A DNA stretch of 55,492 nucleotides, from contig JABEVE010000062.1 of NCBI GenBank assembly GCA_013044035.1, positions 1 to 55,492 of the forward strand. The letters are read 5' to 3'. Shown in pieces: positions 34,667-43,036 of this stretch (the first letter of the stretch is position 1; every line of letters starts with the position of its first letter). The position numbers and the translations under genes are program-made. Source of the DNA: Burkholderiales bacterium (lineage in GTDB: Bacteria > Pseudomonadota > Gammaproteobacteria > Burkholderiales > Burkholderiaceae_C). The notes beneath the pieces were generated by a model. The model did no database searches. It had not been told where the DNA came from and saw nothing but the letters and a program-made list of their open reading frames with translations.

Positions 34667-35761
34667 ATGACAGCCCGCTGGCTGCGTCGCCTCCTGCTTG
34701 CGCAGCTTGCCACGCTGCTGGTTCTGGGCGGCTTGTTGGCTTGGTTCGGCTTCCCCCGGCTTGCGCTGCTGCTGTTCGTGCTCGGCCTGCCCGCCGGCTA
34801 CCTGCTGCTCACCGGCGCGCATGTCCTGCTGCAAGCCGCCTGGTGCGCCCGCCAGGGGGCGCCAGCTTGTCCCGCCATGGTCCGCTGGCGTATCTGGGTG
34901 GCGGAGACCGGCTTGCAAATGCGTGCCTTCATCTGGCTGCAGCCCTGGCGAGAACAAACGTGGCCCGATTGGCTGGGCGCGACCTCCGTCAAGGGCAAGC
35001 TGGGCCGCTCCTGCGCTTTCTCGCCCCTCACGACGGCTCGCATGCGAACAGACGGGGTCGCCCGGGACACGCCCAACACTGGAGCTGTTGCGACGCAATT
35101 GCCCGTGGTCACAGCGCGCACCCCCGGCGTGGTGCTGGTGCATGGCTACCTGTGCAACCGCGCGTTCTGGAACCCCTTGCTGGCGCGACTGCAGGCCGAA
35201 GGCACGCCCTTCATCGCGGTGAACCTGGAGCCGATGTTGCGCGCCATCGACGGCTACGCACCCGGCATCGATGCCGCGGTGGCGCGCCTTGCCACGGCCA
35301 CCGGCCGACCGCCGGTGCTGCTGGCCCACAGCATGGGCGGGTTGGCGGTGCGCGCCTGGCTGGCGTCGAGTTCGGCCAACGCCGCGCGCGTGGCCAGTGT
35401 CATCACCGTCGGCTCGCCGCATGCCGGCGCATGGACCGCGCGCTACGCCAACACCATCCAAGCGGTGCAGATGCGACCCGGCAGCGCCTGGTTGCGGAAC
35501 CTGCTGGACTTGGAAAGCGGGCAGCGACAGCCGCCCATGCACTGCATTGCCGGCGATTGCGACCAGCTCGTCTACCCAATCCGGACCGCCCTGCTGCCGG
35601 GCGCACAGACCTTGCGGCTGCGCGGCACCGGGCATCTGGCCCTGGCCTTCCATCCGGCCACCTGGGACGCGCTGCAAACAGCCTTGCGGCATGCGCGTGA
35701 AGGCCACGTTGGTGCGTCCACGCCGTGTCAAACAAACCCCGTTGGAGATGCGAACCTCTGA
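34667..35761 (+). CDS. Membrane-anchored alpha/beta hydrolase (lipase-like)
   Basis: 364 residues. Two N-terminal hydrophobic segments (about 8-30 and 31-55), then an alpha/beta-hydrolase core: oxyanion strand VVLVHGYLCNRAFWNP, nucleophile elbow AHSMGG (Ser near 224), ITVGSPHAG and a C-terminal His in GTGHLALAF. This resembles triacylglycerol-lipase-type esterases of beta-proteobacteria. The stretch between the membrane part and the first core strand (about residues 100-150) seems long and of low complexity compared with what I know of relatives. It is 80 bp after the ALDH gene on the same strand. Confidence 0.78.
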   Translation: MTARWLRRLLLAQLATLLVLGGLLAWFGFPRLALLLFVLGLPAGYLLLTGAHVLLQAAWCARQGAPACPAMVRWRIWVAETGLQMRAFIWLQPWREQTWPDWLGATSVKGKLGRSCAFSPLTTARMRTDGVARDTPNTGAVATQLPVVTARTPGVVLVHGYLCNRAFWNPLLARLQAEGTPFIAVNLEPMLRAIDGYAPGIDAAVARLATATGRPPVLLAHSMGGLAVRAWLASSSANAARVASVITVGSPHAGAWTARYANTIQAVQMRPGSAWLRNLLDLESGQRQPPMHCIAGDCDQLVYPIRTALLPGAQTLRLRGTGHLALAFHPATWDALQTALRHAREGHVGASTPCQTNPVGDANL

Positions 35762-35855
35762 GCAGGACCGCGGTCGGTTCAATGCCCCGACCCCGTGTGG
35801 GTCGGGCAAATTCGGGGCGGCGCCACGCGTCCAAGAGCAGCCGCAGCGCCTGCTC

Positions 35856-36761
35856 TCATGCGGAGACAACATCCGGCGCGATGTCGCGCTCGCCCGGCAG
35901 CACCGCGCCAGGGGCAATTTCGGCCTGAGCCGCAGCCTGCCGGTACAGCGGCGTGAAGTCGGGGGCGGTGGCGTCGAACAGCTGGGCAAAGTTGTCGATG
36001 ACGAAATACGTGGCCTGGTAGTCGTCGATGCGGTAGCGACTGCGTAACAGCCGCGGCACATCGAAGGGCAGACGCCGCGGCTTCGGGCTGTGCAGGCTGT
36101 ACTCCACCTCGCCGCCGGACGACAAAATACCCGCGCCGTAAATGCGCAGGCCCTGTGCCGAGCGGACCAGTCCGAACTCCACCGTGTACCAATACAAGCG
36201 GGCAAGGTACTGCAAGGCGTCCAGGCCCTCGGCCTTGAGGCCTCCGGCGCCGAAGGCCTGCATGTAGTCGGCGAAGGCCGGCTCGAACAGCAGCGGCACA
36301 TGGCCGAACAGGTCGTGAAACAAGTCGGGCTCGACGATATAGTCGAACTCCTCGGGCTTGCGCAGCCAGACCGTCACCGGAAATTGCCGCTGGCTGAGCA
36401 GCCGGAAAAACGCATGTTCGGGAATCAGCCCGGGAACCGCCACGATCTCCCAACCTGTGGCGGCGCGCAGCCGCGGGTTGATGTCGGCAAACCGCGGGAT
36501 GCCTGCGGCCGCGACCAGATGTCCGAGGGCATGCAAAAACTCCTCGCAAGCCCGTCCAGGCACCAGCGCCATCTGCCGCGCGTAAAGCCGCGCGAACAGC
36601 GCATGCTCGGCCGGCGTGTAGCCCTCCCAATGCTGATCGCAGGTGTAGTCCGCATGGGCCTGGGCATAGTCGCCCCGCGGCGTGATGCTGGCCTCGCCAT
36701 AGATCACTGGCGTGGTTGCGGCTGCGACTTGGTCACGTCCGGGAGAGGGTTTCATGCGCAT
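35856..36761 (-). CDS. phhA: Phenylalanine 4-monooxygenase
   Basis: 301 residues, typical of the bacterial single-domain enzyme, which hydroxylates phenylalanine to tyrosine with tetrahydropterin and O2. The non-haem iron ligands are visible: His149 and His154 in PDLFHDLFGHVPLL and Glu195 in YWYTVEFGLV. The start may be 36761 or the ATG two codons later. It sits next to hppD on the same strand, so the pair channels phenylalanine via tyrosine and 4-hydroxyphenylpyruvate to homogentisate. No tyrosine aminotransferase or homogentisate dioxygenase is seen here. Confidence 0.95.
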   Translation of the reverse strand: MRMKPSPGRDQVAAATTPVIYGEASITPRGDYAQAHADYTCDQHWEGYTPAEHALFARLYARQMALVPGRACEEFLHALGHLVAAAGIPRFADINPRLRAATGWEIVAVPGLIPEHAFFRLLSQRQFPVTVWLRKPEEFDYIVEPDLFHDLFGHVPLLFEPAFADYMQAFGAGGLKAEGLDALQYLARLYWYTVEFGLVRSAQGLRIYGAGILSSGGEVEYSLHSPKPRRLPFDVPRLLRSRYRIDDYQATYFVIDNFAQLFDATAPDFTPLYRQAAAQAEIAPGAVLPGERDIAPDVVSA

Positions 36762-36882
36762 GCACGCCTTCAGTCGAGCCGGTTTGAGCAGCGGCAGCGG
36801 TCCCCGCGCTGAATCCCAAGCCGGCAGCCAGGACCGCCACCATGCGGGCTGTCAGCCGGCGCCACGCCTGCGTCATCGTCAT
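36733..36882 (-). CDS. Possible small exported peptide between hppD and phhA
   Basis: A 49-residue open frame, MTMTQAWRRLTARMVAVLAA followed by GLGFSAGTAAAAQ. It has the shape of a Sec signal peptide with a cleavage site after AAA, then a 16-residue tail. It starts 45 bp after hppD on the same strand and overlaps the first 29 bases of phhA. It may be a real small protein coupling the two genes or the remnant of a longer exported protein. Confidence 0.35.
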   Translation of the reverse strand: MTMTQAWRRLTARMVAVLAAGLGFSAGTAAAAQTGSTEGVHAHETLSRT

Positions 36883-36926
36883 GTTGGTTCACGTGTTATC
36901 GGCCGTCGATGATTGAGGCGAATCGA

Positions 36927-38030
36927 TCAAGCTGCACTGGGCAGGACGCCACGCCGCATCTGGTCGAGTTCGATGCTCTCGAACAGGGCCTTGAAGTTGC
37001 CCTCGCCGAACCCCTGGTCGCCCTTGCGCTGGATGATCTCGAAAAAGATCGGGCCGATCACGGTCTGGGTGAAGATTTGCAGCAACAGACGCTTGGTCGG
37101 CGTGGTCGTGCCGTCCAGCAGGATGCGGTCGGTACGCAGCCGCTCGACCTGTTCGCCATGCCCCGGCAGGCGTTTGTCGAGCAGCTCGTAATAGGTGTCG
37201 GGGGTGCCCAGGAACTGCACACCGGCGGCGCGCAGACCCTCCACCGTGGCATAGATATCGTCGCTGGCCAGGGCGATGTGCTGGATGCCCTCGCCGTGGT
37301 AGAGGTCCAGATACTCCTGGATCTGGCCGGCCTTCTCCTGGCCTTCCTCGTTGATGGGGATGCGGATCTTGCCGCAAGGGCTGGTCATGGCCTTGCTTTT
37401 CACGCCGGTGACCTGCCCCTCGATGTCGAAATAGCGAATTTCGCGGAAGTTGAACAGGCGCGTGTAAAAGTCCGCCCACTCGCCCATGCGGCCTCGGTGC
37501 ACGTTGTGCGTCAGGTGATCGATCTCGATCAATCCCGCGCCGGCGTGTTCGGCCGAGGCGCCATCCAGCGGCAGGAAGTCGACGTCGTAGATGGAAATGT
37601 CGCCGATGCCGCCCTGGCGTCCATCCTTGCCGCGCCAGCGGTCGACGAAATAAATGACGCTGTCGCCGATGCCCTTGATGGCCGGGATGTTCAACTCCAT
37701 CGGTCCGCTGCGGGCGTCGAAGCCCCAGGCGCCCAGGTCGAGCGCGCGCTTGTAGGCGGCGGCTGCGTCGTCGACGCGAAAGGCAATGGCGCAGATGCTC
37801 GGTCCGTGCAAGCGGGCGAAGCGCTGGGCGAAGGAATCGGGCTCGGCGTTGACGATGAAGTTGATGCCGCCTTGGCGCCACAGCGTGACATGCTTGTGCC
37901 GGTGGCGGGCGATGGCCCTGAAGCCGAGTTGGGCGAACAGCGCCCCGAGCTTTTCGGGCTCGGGCGCGGCGTACTCGACGAACTCGAAGCCGTCGGTGCC
38001 CATCGGGTTGCTAGCAGTCGCAGCGGTCAT
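36927..38030 (-). CDS. hppD: 4-hydroxyphenylpyruvate dioxygenase
   Basis: 367 residues from the ATG at 38030, which has GGAG 6 bases upstream; earlier in-frame ATGs at 38042 and 38036 overlap that site. Two VOC-fold domains. Iron ligands His172 (EIDHLTHNV), His251 (IQHIALASDD) and Glu331 (FFEIIQRKGD) are all present. It converts 4-hydroxyphenylpyruvate to homogentisate with O2. Divergent from an Lrp-type regulator and followed by phhA. Confidence 0.95.
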   Translation of the reverse strand: MTAATASNPMGTDGFEFVEYAAPEPEKLGALFAQLGFRAIARHRHKHVTLWRQGGINFIVNAEPDSFAQRFARLHGPSICAIAFRVDDAAAAYKRALDLGAWGFDARSGPMELNIPAIKGIGDSVIYFVDRWRGKDGRQGGIGDISIYDVDFLPLDGASAEHAGAGLIEIDHLTHNVHRGRMGEWADFYTRLFNFREIRYFDIEGQVTGVKSKAMTSPCGKIRIPINEEGQEKAGQIQEYLDLYHGEGIQHIALASDDIYATVEGLRAAGVQFLGTPDTYYELLDKRLPGHGEQVERLRTDRILLDGTTTPTKRLLLQIFTQTVIGPIFFEIIQRKGDQGFGEGNFKALFESIELDQMRRGVLPSAA

Positions 38031-38168
38031 GCGCATCTCCATGAATACATATCCGTTTTATGCCATGCACTGTAAGCCGGCTCAGGCGCACATTTCTGGC
38101 GTTCTTTGGCTTATTCTGATGGATATACGCGAATAATCTGCGCGCCATCCATCAAACACGCATGCATC

Positions 38169-38657
38169 ATGCAAACCATCAGCCTTGATACTCTTGACCG
38201 TATCGATCGCACCCTGCTCAACCAGCTCCAGCGTGACGCGCGTTTGACCCAGGAACAGTTGGCCGAGCAGGTCGGTCTGTCCGCGTCGGCCGTGCAGCGC
38301 CGCGTCAGGCGCATGGAGCAGACGGGCATCATTCTGGGCTACCACGCCGCCGTGGACGCGCGCCGACTGGGTCTGGGGCTGAGCGCCATGCTCAGCGTGC
38401 GCCTGGAAAAGCACCGGGCCGAGAGCCAACGCGCGCCCCTGGAAAGCTTTCGCGCCGTGGTGCAGACCTGGCCCGAGGTGGTGGAATGCCTGGCGCTGAC
38501 CGGGGAGATGGACTACTTGCTGCGGGTCCACGTGCAGGACATGGAGCATTACGCCCATTTCGTGCTGCAGACCCTGCTCAAGCACGAGAGCGTGGAGGAC
38601 GTGAAATCCAGCTTCGTGCTGGCCCAGATCAAGCCCTATGCGGGCATCGCCCTGTAG
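38169..38657 (+). CDS. Lrp/AsnC-family transcriptional regulator
   Basis: 162 residues. HTH LDTLDRIDRTLLNQLQRDAR and LSASAVQRRVRRME, then the RAM domain (AMLSVRLEKHRAESQRAPL, LTGEMDYLLRVHVQDMEHYA). Divergent from hppD, so it likely controls phenylalanine/tyrosine catabolism. The gap between them holds two opposed ATATCC/GGATAT motifs (38045-38054 and 38121-38129) that could be binding sites. The ATG at 38169 is chosen because it gives the normal N-terminus. Confidence 0.9.
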   Translation: MQTISLDTLDRIDRTLLNQLQRDARLTQEQLAEQVGLSASAVQRRVRRMEQTGIILGYHAAVDARRLGLGLSAMLSVRLEKHRAESQRAPLESFRAVVQTWPEVVECLALTGEMDYLLRVHVQDMEHYAHFVLQTLLKHESVEDVKSSFVLAQIKPYAGIAL

Positions 38658-38688
38658 GACCTGTCGACGCGATGGATGCGGCCCGGTT

Positions 38689-39348
38689 TCAGACCGGCTG
38701 GGGACGATGCAGGCCGAGCTTGATGGCGAAGTCGAGCTGGCCCGTGGCGTTTTCCACCCACTCGTCCAGATGACTGAGCACATTGTGGTGCGGCACCTTG
38801 AGGCAAGCCTCGGTTTCGCTGCCGGCGACATGCACCTCCATGCCGGCGCGGCGAGCGATGCGCATCATCGCCGCGTTCTGCGTCAGGCATTGCATGGTGA
38901 GGGTTTCGATGCCGTGGTTGCGCGCGAACATCGCCGCGCGCTGAAACAGGCGCGTGCCGATGCCCTTGCCGCGTCCGCTTTGCAGCACTGACACGCCGAT
39001 CTCGGCCTGGCATGGCTGCGCCGGGTCGCAGGATATGGCGATGTGCGCCACCGCGATCAGCTCCAGCTTGCGACTGAAGACGCCAAAGATCTCATCGCGA
39101 AGGAAATCGATGCGGTCAATGTAGGCGGCAATCTGCGCATCGCTCGCGGCATAGCCGAAACGCAGATAACGGTCGTCCTCCCCCAGCGCGAGAAAATGCG
39201 CCCGCAATTCAGCCAGGTGCTCCTGGCCGATCGCACGGATGGGAATCGTTGCCTGGCCTTGCTGGTTGAAATACGGCAGAACTTGCGCATTGGCCTCGGG
39301 CGGCGAGTCGGATGGCGCTAAAAAACTCGGCTCATGGATGGGCATCAT
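38689..39348 (-). CDS. GNAT-family N-acetyltransferase
   Basis: About 219 residues from the ATG at 39348. The acetyl-CoA loop is seen in VSVLQSGRGKGIGTRLFQRA, followed by the usual helix and strand (GIETLTMQCLTQNAAMMRIA). The N-terminal region RAHFLALGEDDRYLRFGYAA is common in proteobacterial GNATs of unknown substrate. No neighbour suggests a target. Confidence 0.85.
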   Translation of the reverse strand: MMPIHEPSFLAPSDSPPEANAQVLPYFNQQGQATIPIRAIGQEHLAELRAHFLALGEDDRYLRFGYAASDAQIAAYIDRIDFLRDEIFGVFSRKLELIAVAHIAISCDPAQPCQAEIGVSVLQSGRGKGIGTRLFQRAAMFARNHGIETLTMQCLTQNAAMMRIARRAGMEVHVAGSETEACLKVPHHNVLSHLDEWVENATGQLDFAIKLGLHRPQPV

Positions 39349-39540
39349 GTGTTTGCACCCGTGGAGTGGCGCATCGTGATGTTGCAATGCACCAAATATA
39401 GGCCCATCGAGCCGGAATACAAGTCCAAGGGCCTTGGCAGCGCCAACGGCGCCATCGACTCCACGGCAGGGCAGGCGCCATGCGCAAGCATCGAGCCCCG
39501 CCGCCTGTCATCAGCCTGACACGGACATGGGCGAGATTCG

Positions 39541-39972
39541 GGCAGCAACGCCGCCCTGATCGACCATGCCGAGGCCCACGTCGCCTGGGCGGTGGCCTTC
39601 AAAGGCATGCTGCTCGAAGGCCTGGAGGTCTGGAGGTCTGGCTTCTGGTCGTGGCCCTGGGCCGCTCCATCAGCTATAGCCAGGCCGCTGGCAGCGCCGT
39701 GGCCGCGCTGCTGGCCGTCATCGCCGTGGGTCTGGTGCTGCGCAAGCCGCTGACCCAAGTGCCGGAGAACACCCTCAAGTTCACCGTCGCCTGCGCCCTG
39801 CTCGCCTTCGGCACCTTCTGGAGCCTGGGGGGGGCTACTCGATGAAGCCAAGGTCTGGCCCCTGGGCGACGCCACGCTCCTGTTGCTGTTCACGGTTGAC
39901 GCGGTGGCCGGGCGGCTGTCCGCCTTCAAGTTACGCGTGCCGCTACTCGCCACGCAGGGAGCGCGTCCATGA
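39541..39972 (+). pseudogene. Frameshifted COG4280-like membrane protein
   Basis: Remnant of a multi-helix membrane protein. Frame one gives HVAWAVAFKGMLLEGLEVW. An 8-bp tandem duplication (CTGGAGGT at 39622-39629 and 39630-39637) then shifts the frame to LLVVALGRSISYSQAAGSAV and VPENTLKFTVACALLAFGTF. A second shift occurs in a run of eight G at about 39827-39834, after which EAKVWPLGDATLLLLFTVDA runs to the stop at 39970-39972. Removing the duplication and one shift restores a continuous product. The 5' part appears to be missing. The family name is from recall of the motif and is not verified. Confidence 0.7.
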
Positions 39973-40130
39973 GAAAAATCTTCCAGCTCATTTTTGGCGA
40001 CGCGCGCAATGTCGCCTCGGTCATGCTGGCCGTGGCGCTGGCCTGGATCGTTGCGCCATGGATGCCCTCTGCCAGCGGCTGGGTGTTGGTGGCGGCGCTG
40101 TCCGCGGCGGCGTTCTGGCAAGCGGCGTGA
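39969..40130 (+). CDS. Small membrane protein (53 aa)
   Basis: Starts at an ATG overlapping the stop of the decayed COG4280-like gene (ATGA). MRKIFQLIFGDARNVASVML leads into a hydrophobic helix ending in FWQAA. Small membrane proteins of this look often follow COG4280-like genes, so it is probably an accessory subunit left intact after its partner decayed. Function unknown. Confidence 0.6.
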   Translation: MRKIFQLIFGDARNVASVMLAVALAWIVAPWMPSASGWVLVAALSAAAFWQAA

Positions 40131-40163
40131 CGGCGCGCTCGTGGTGGGATTGCGGCGGCGGAT

Positions 40164-40460
40164 CTAGCGCCCGTCGAAGGGCTGTGGCCAGCCCTGACGG
40201 CGAGCCTGATCGTGGCGGCGCAGATCCTGCAATGTGGGCATGGCGTCACTCGTCACAAACTCGGGCGGCAGCGTCAGCCCAAGAGCCCGCGCGACCTTGA
40301 GCGGCCTCGGCTGCTTGCGGCTCGTCAGAGCCAGTGCCGCTTCGCGCAGTGGCTGTGCTCCAAGCCGTGTTCGCAGCCAGGCAGCCAGGCGCACATCTGC
40401 GGCGCTCTCGATGCGTAATCCCAGCAACCACAGCCCTGCCGATTCATGCGCGTCGAACAT
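40164..40460 (-). CDS. Hypothetical protein (98 aa)
   Basis: MFDAHESAGLWLLGLRIESA start, preceded by a strong GGAGG 6 bases upstream of the ATG at 40460, which decides this start within a longer open frame. Helical, Leu/Arg-rich, no membrane segment or signal peptide. I do not recognise the family. Convergent with the small membrane protein. Confidence 0.6.
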   Translation of the reverse strand: MFDAHESAGLWLLGLRIESAADVRLAAWLRTRLGAQPLREAALALTSRKQPRPLKVARALGLTLPPEFVTSDAMPTLQDLRRHDQARRQGWPQPFDGR

Positions 40461-40890
40461 CACAGACCTCCGGGAAATGAGCGACTCTTCGGCCGCCATG
40501 GCGAAGCCTAAACCTGCGTATCCGGCCGGTGCAAGCCGCTGCCACATCCCGCTCAAGAATCGGTTTGTCGCATTGCGATTCCCGTGGCGATTCATACCGT
40601 TACGCAAGGCTTCGCGACAGGGCCACATCATCACCTTGCAGCTCACTCGGAATCATGGCCGGCCGCGAAGGTCGATGGCCATGCCTGAATCCACTTTTTT
40701 CACCCAAGGCGCGCAGACCGCCATGACGGCCCGCGGTCGCCCAGCATCATGGTCAGGCCGGCGCTTCGGGGAAACGCGGAGCCGTCCCCATCGCCCTGAC
40801 ACCCACGGGGGGTAGGGTTGCGAGCCGACCCTGGGCGGGCCAAGCCGCCGCCATGCCAATTGCGCAAGCCAACGGCTGGCCGGCGGCGCT
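40461..40890. other. Gene-free stretch
   Basis: Only short overlapping frames on both strands without family resemblance or ribosome sites. It borders two decayed genes and is probably relic DNA. A G-tract (CACGGGGGGTAGGG) sits near 40804. Confidence 0.4.
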
Positions 40891-41844
40891 TCAAGCCTGG
40901 GTTGTTTGCGGCAACCCGGTGATGTAGCCGACTGCAGCCCCGTAGCGGTCCTTGTAGTTGGCCCTGATCAGCGGGTCGAGCGTGGACTTGATCTTGTCGT
41001 GCAATGGCGTTTCCCAGTCGGCCGGATGCTGGAAATTGCTCAGGATGTAGGTCCAGCCGTTGATGTCGTCCACACCCTGCAAACCGGTGGACTCGGCTCC
41101 AGCCGGGCACGACAGAATGCGGCTGTGTTGCCGGGTGTCGACGTCGTAGGCCCACAGAAAATTGTTGACGTGCATGCCACTGTCTTCACCGATGAACAAG
41201 GTGCGCCGCTTTTCCGAGAACTTGAGATTGTCGGGGTTGGCGACCTTGTCGGCGAGGGCAGGCGGCCGTACAGGCTGGCTTGCGCCTGGTCGCGCGTGGT
41301 GCACTCGAACTGCACGACGGCAAACGCCACATGGCCCTTGACGCCGAGCCTGGCCTTGTCGGCGCCGGCAACCGTCTGCAGCAGGCTCATCCCATCGGGA
41401 CAGTCGGAATAGAACGGGCGCTCCTGCCCGCTGGCGGATTTGTCGATGATGAGGTTGCCGTTGATGTCGACATAACCCCCGACGAGGACGGTGCCGCCCA
41501 GCAGATTCGGCACCTGGCCCCCAGTGATGAACATCGGCTCGTAGCCAAGCTTGTAGGTTTGTGTGCTGCCATTGCTGTAGGCCACTCGAAGGCCGGAGGC
41601 CACGCTGGCGGTGGCCAACGCGGCGGCATCGACCAGGGCACGGGCGGCCATGGCGCTGAAACTGGCCGCAGTGAGGGCGGCGGCCTGAGCCGGGCCAGGT
41701 TGCGGTGTGGCCGCCGCGGTGCCGGAACTGCCGCCGCAGGCGGTCAAGAATGAGGTTGCGCCGAGGCCGCCGGCCAGTGGCAACAGGATCGCCAGTGAAC
41801 AGCTTGAGTGCTTGCCGGCGCGACAAGGTGGGGATTGGGGTCAT
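40891..41844 (-). pseudogene. Decayed PhoX-like (DUF839) alkaline phosphatase
   Basis: The N-terminus has a Tat-like start, MTPIPTLSRRQALKLF. A frameshift near 41800 moves to LPLAGGLGATSFLTACGGSS, a lipoprotein-type signal. A second shift near 41261 (GRLP | ALADKVANPDNLKFSEKRR) returns to the frame of FIGEDSGMHVNNFLWAYDVD and WTYILSNFQHPADWETPLHD, which match PhoX/DUF839 C-terminal motifs. Corrected, it is only about 315 residues, whereas PhoX proteins are usually more than 550, so much of the middle is also missing. A good PHO-box match lies upstream. Confidence 0.72.
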
Positions 41845-41903
41845 GACATGACCCTTCGGTCGGGGTGAGCGGATGGGAACGAAGCCGCCTGGGCGGTATC
41901 GTT

Positions 41904-41929
41904 TGTCAGTGGCGTCACGTTCACTGACA
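41904..41929. repeat. Inverted repeat TGTCAGTG-N10-CACTGACA
   Basis: A perfect 8-bp inverted repeat between the PHO box and the PhoX-like start. It may be a second regulatory site or a leader hairpin. Confidence 0.4.
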
Positions 41930-41955
41930 TGGCTCACGAGAAGTTCATGGCTGAC

Positions 41956-41973
41956 GTGTCAGAGATTTGACAG
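41956..41973 (-). promoter_or_regulatory. Putative PHO box upstream of the PhoX-like pseudogene
   Basis: On the minus strand CTGTCAAATCTCTGACAC matches the PhoB consensus: two 7-bp repeats (CTGTCAA and CTGACAC) spaced 11 bp apart with an AT-rich spacer. It lies 112 bp upstream of the pseudogene start, on the same strand. A second, weaker repeat (ATGTCAGTGAACGTGACG) follows at 41913-41930. Confidence 0.55.
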
Positions 41974-42120
41974 TCAGCACATGCCCGGGCCGCGCTTGTG
42001 AAGCAGGCCAAGCTGGGGTATACCTACTGCAGGTATTGCAACGAATGTCTTGCAACGAACCACCCGCGCCCTATCGGTCATGCGCAACGAAGTCGATGGC
42101 ACCTCCATGAAAGCAAGACC

Positions 42121-42960
42121 ATGAAAAACCCCATGCTGATCGTCACTGTCGTGCTCGTGGCCCTGGTGGCTGCCATCGGCTATTTCAACTGGCAGCGCAG
42201 TCATCAGCCGGCGGCGTTGCACCCAAGCGCCAGCGCTGCGGCCACAGCGGCGCAGAGCCAGCCAGTCGCCGGGCCGGCCTCGGTGCCGGCATCATCGCCG
42301 GCGTCGGCACCGCAACTGGTGTTGCCGCAACAGAGCGCGGCCCACTTGCCCCGGCTCGACCAGAGCGATGGCGCCTTCGGCCAGGCGCTCGCCGGACTGA
42401 TCGGTCACAAGGCCTTTGCACAATGGCTGATTCCGCACCGACTCATCCTGCACATCGTCGCCACCATCGACAACCTGCCGCGTCAGCAGGCGCCGACGAA
42501 AGCTTGGCCGGTCAGTCCGGTGCCTGGGGCTCTCCGCACCAGCGGCACGGGCGCGGACCTGGCCATCAGCCCCGACAACGCGCAACGTTATGCGCCCTAT
42601 CTGCAGGTTCTGCAACAGGTCAGGCCGCACGCGCTGGTGGAGGTCTACCTGGAGTTCTACCCGCTGTTCCAGCAGGCCTACACCGAACTGGGCTATCCCC
42701 ATGGCGACTTCAACAGCCGGCTGCTCGTGGTCATCGACAACCTGCTGGCTGCGCCCGAACCCAAACCACCGGTGTTGCTGGTCCAGCCGAAAGTGCTGTA
42801 TCAGTACGCCGATCCGCGTCTGGAGTCAGCCTCGGCCGGACAGAAAATCATGATGCGGCTGGGCCCCGCCGGCGAAGCCGACGTGAAAGCCAAGCTACAC
42901 GCCATCCGCCGGGCCTTGCTGGCGAAGATGCAGCCTGGTGCGTCTTCGCCAGCCGGCTGA
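42121..42960 (+). CDS. DUF3014 family protein
   Basis: 279 residues. One N-terminal membrane helix (MLIVTVVLVALVAAIGYF), a Pro/Ala/Ser-rich periplasmic linker, then the DUF3014 core: LPRLDQSDGAFGQALAGLIG, LHIVATIDNLPRQ, LEFYPLFQQAYTELGYP, NSRLLVVIDNLLAAPE and SAGQKIMMRLGPAGE. The family is common in proteobacteria and has no known function. Convergent with the OmpA lipoprotein gene. Confidence 0.88.
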   Translation: MKNPMLIVTVVLVALVAAIGYFNWQRSHQPAALHPSASAAATAAQSQPVAGPASVPASSPASAPQLVLPQQSAAHLPRLDQSDGAFGQALAGLIGHKAFAQWLIPHRLILHIVATIDNLPRQQAPTKAWPVSPVPGALRTSGTGADLAISPDNAQRYAPYLQVLQQVRPHALVEVYLEFYPLFQQAYTELGYPHGDFNSRLLVVIDNLLAAPEPKPPVLLVQPKVLYQYADPRLESASAGQKIMMRLGPAGEADVKAKLHAIRRALLAKMQPGASSPAG

Positions 42961-43036
42961 AGGCAAGCTCCGCGACCGCCGCGCAGCGGCCAGGCGGGGC
43001 ATGCGGCGCGGCCATGTCTCCAGGACTCGCTCCCGC

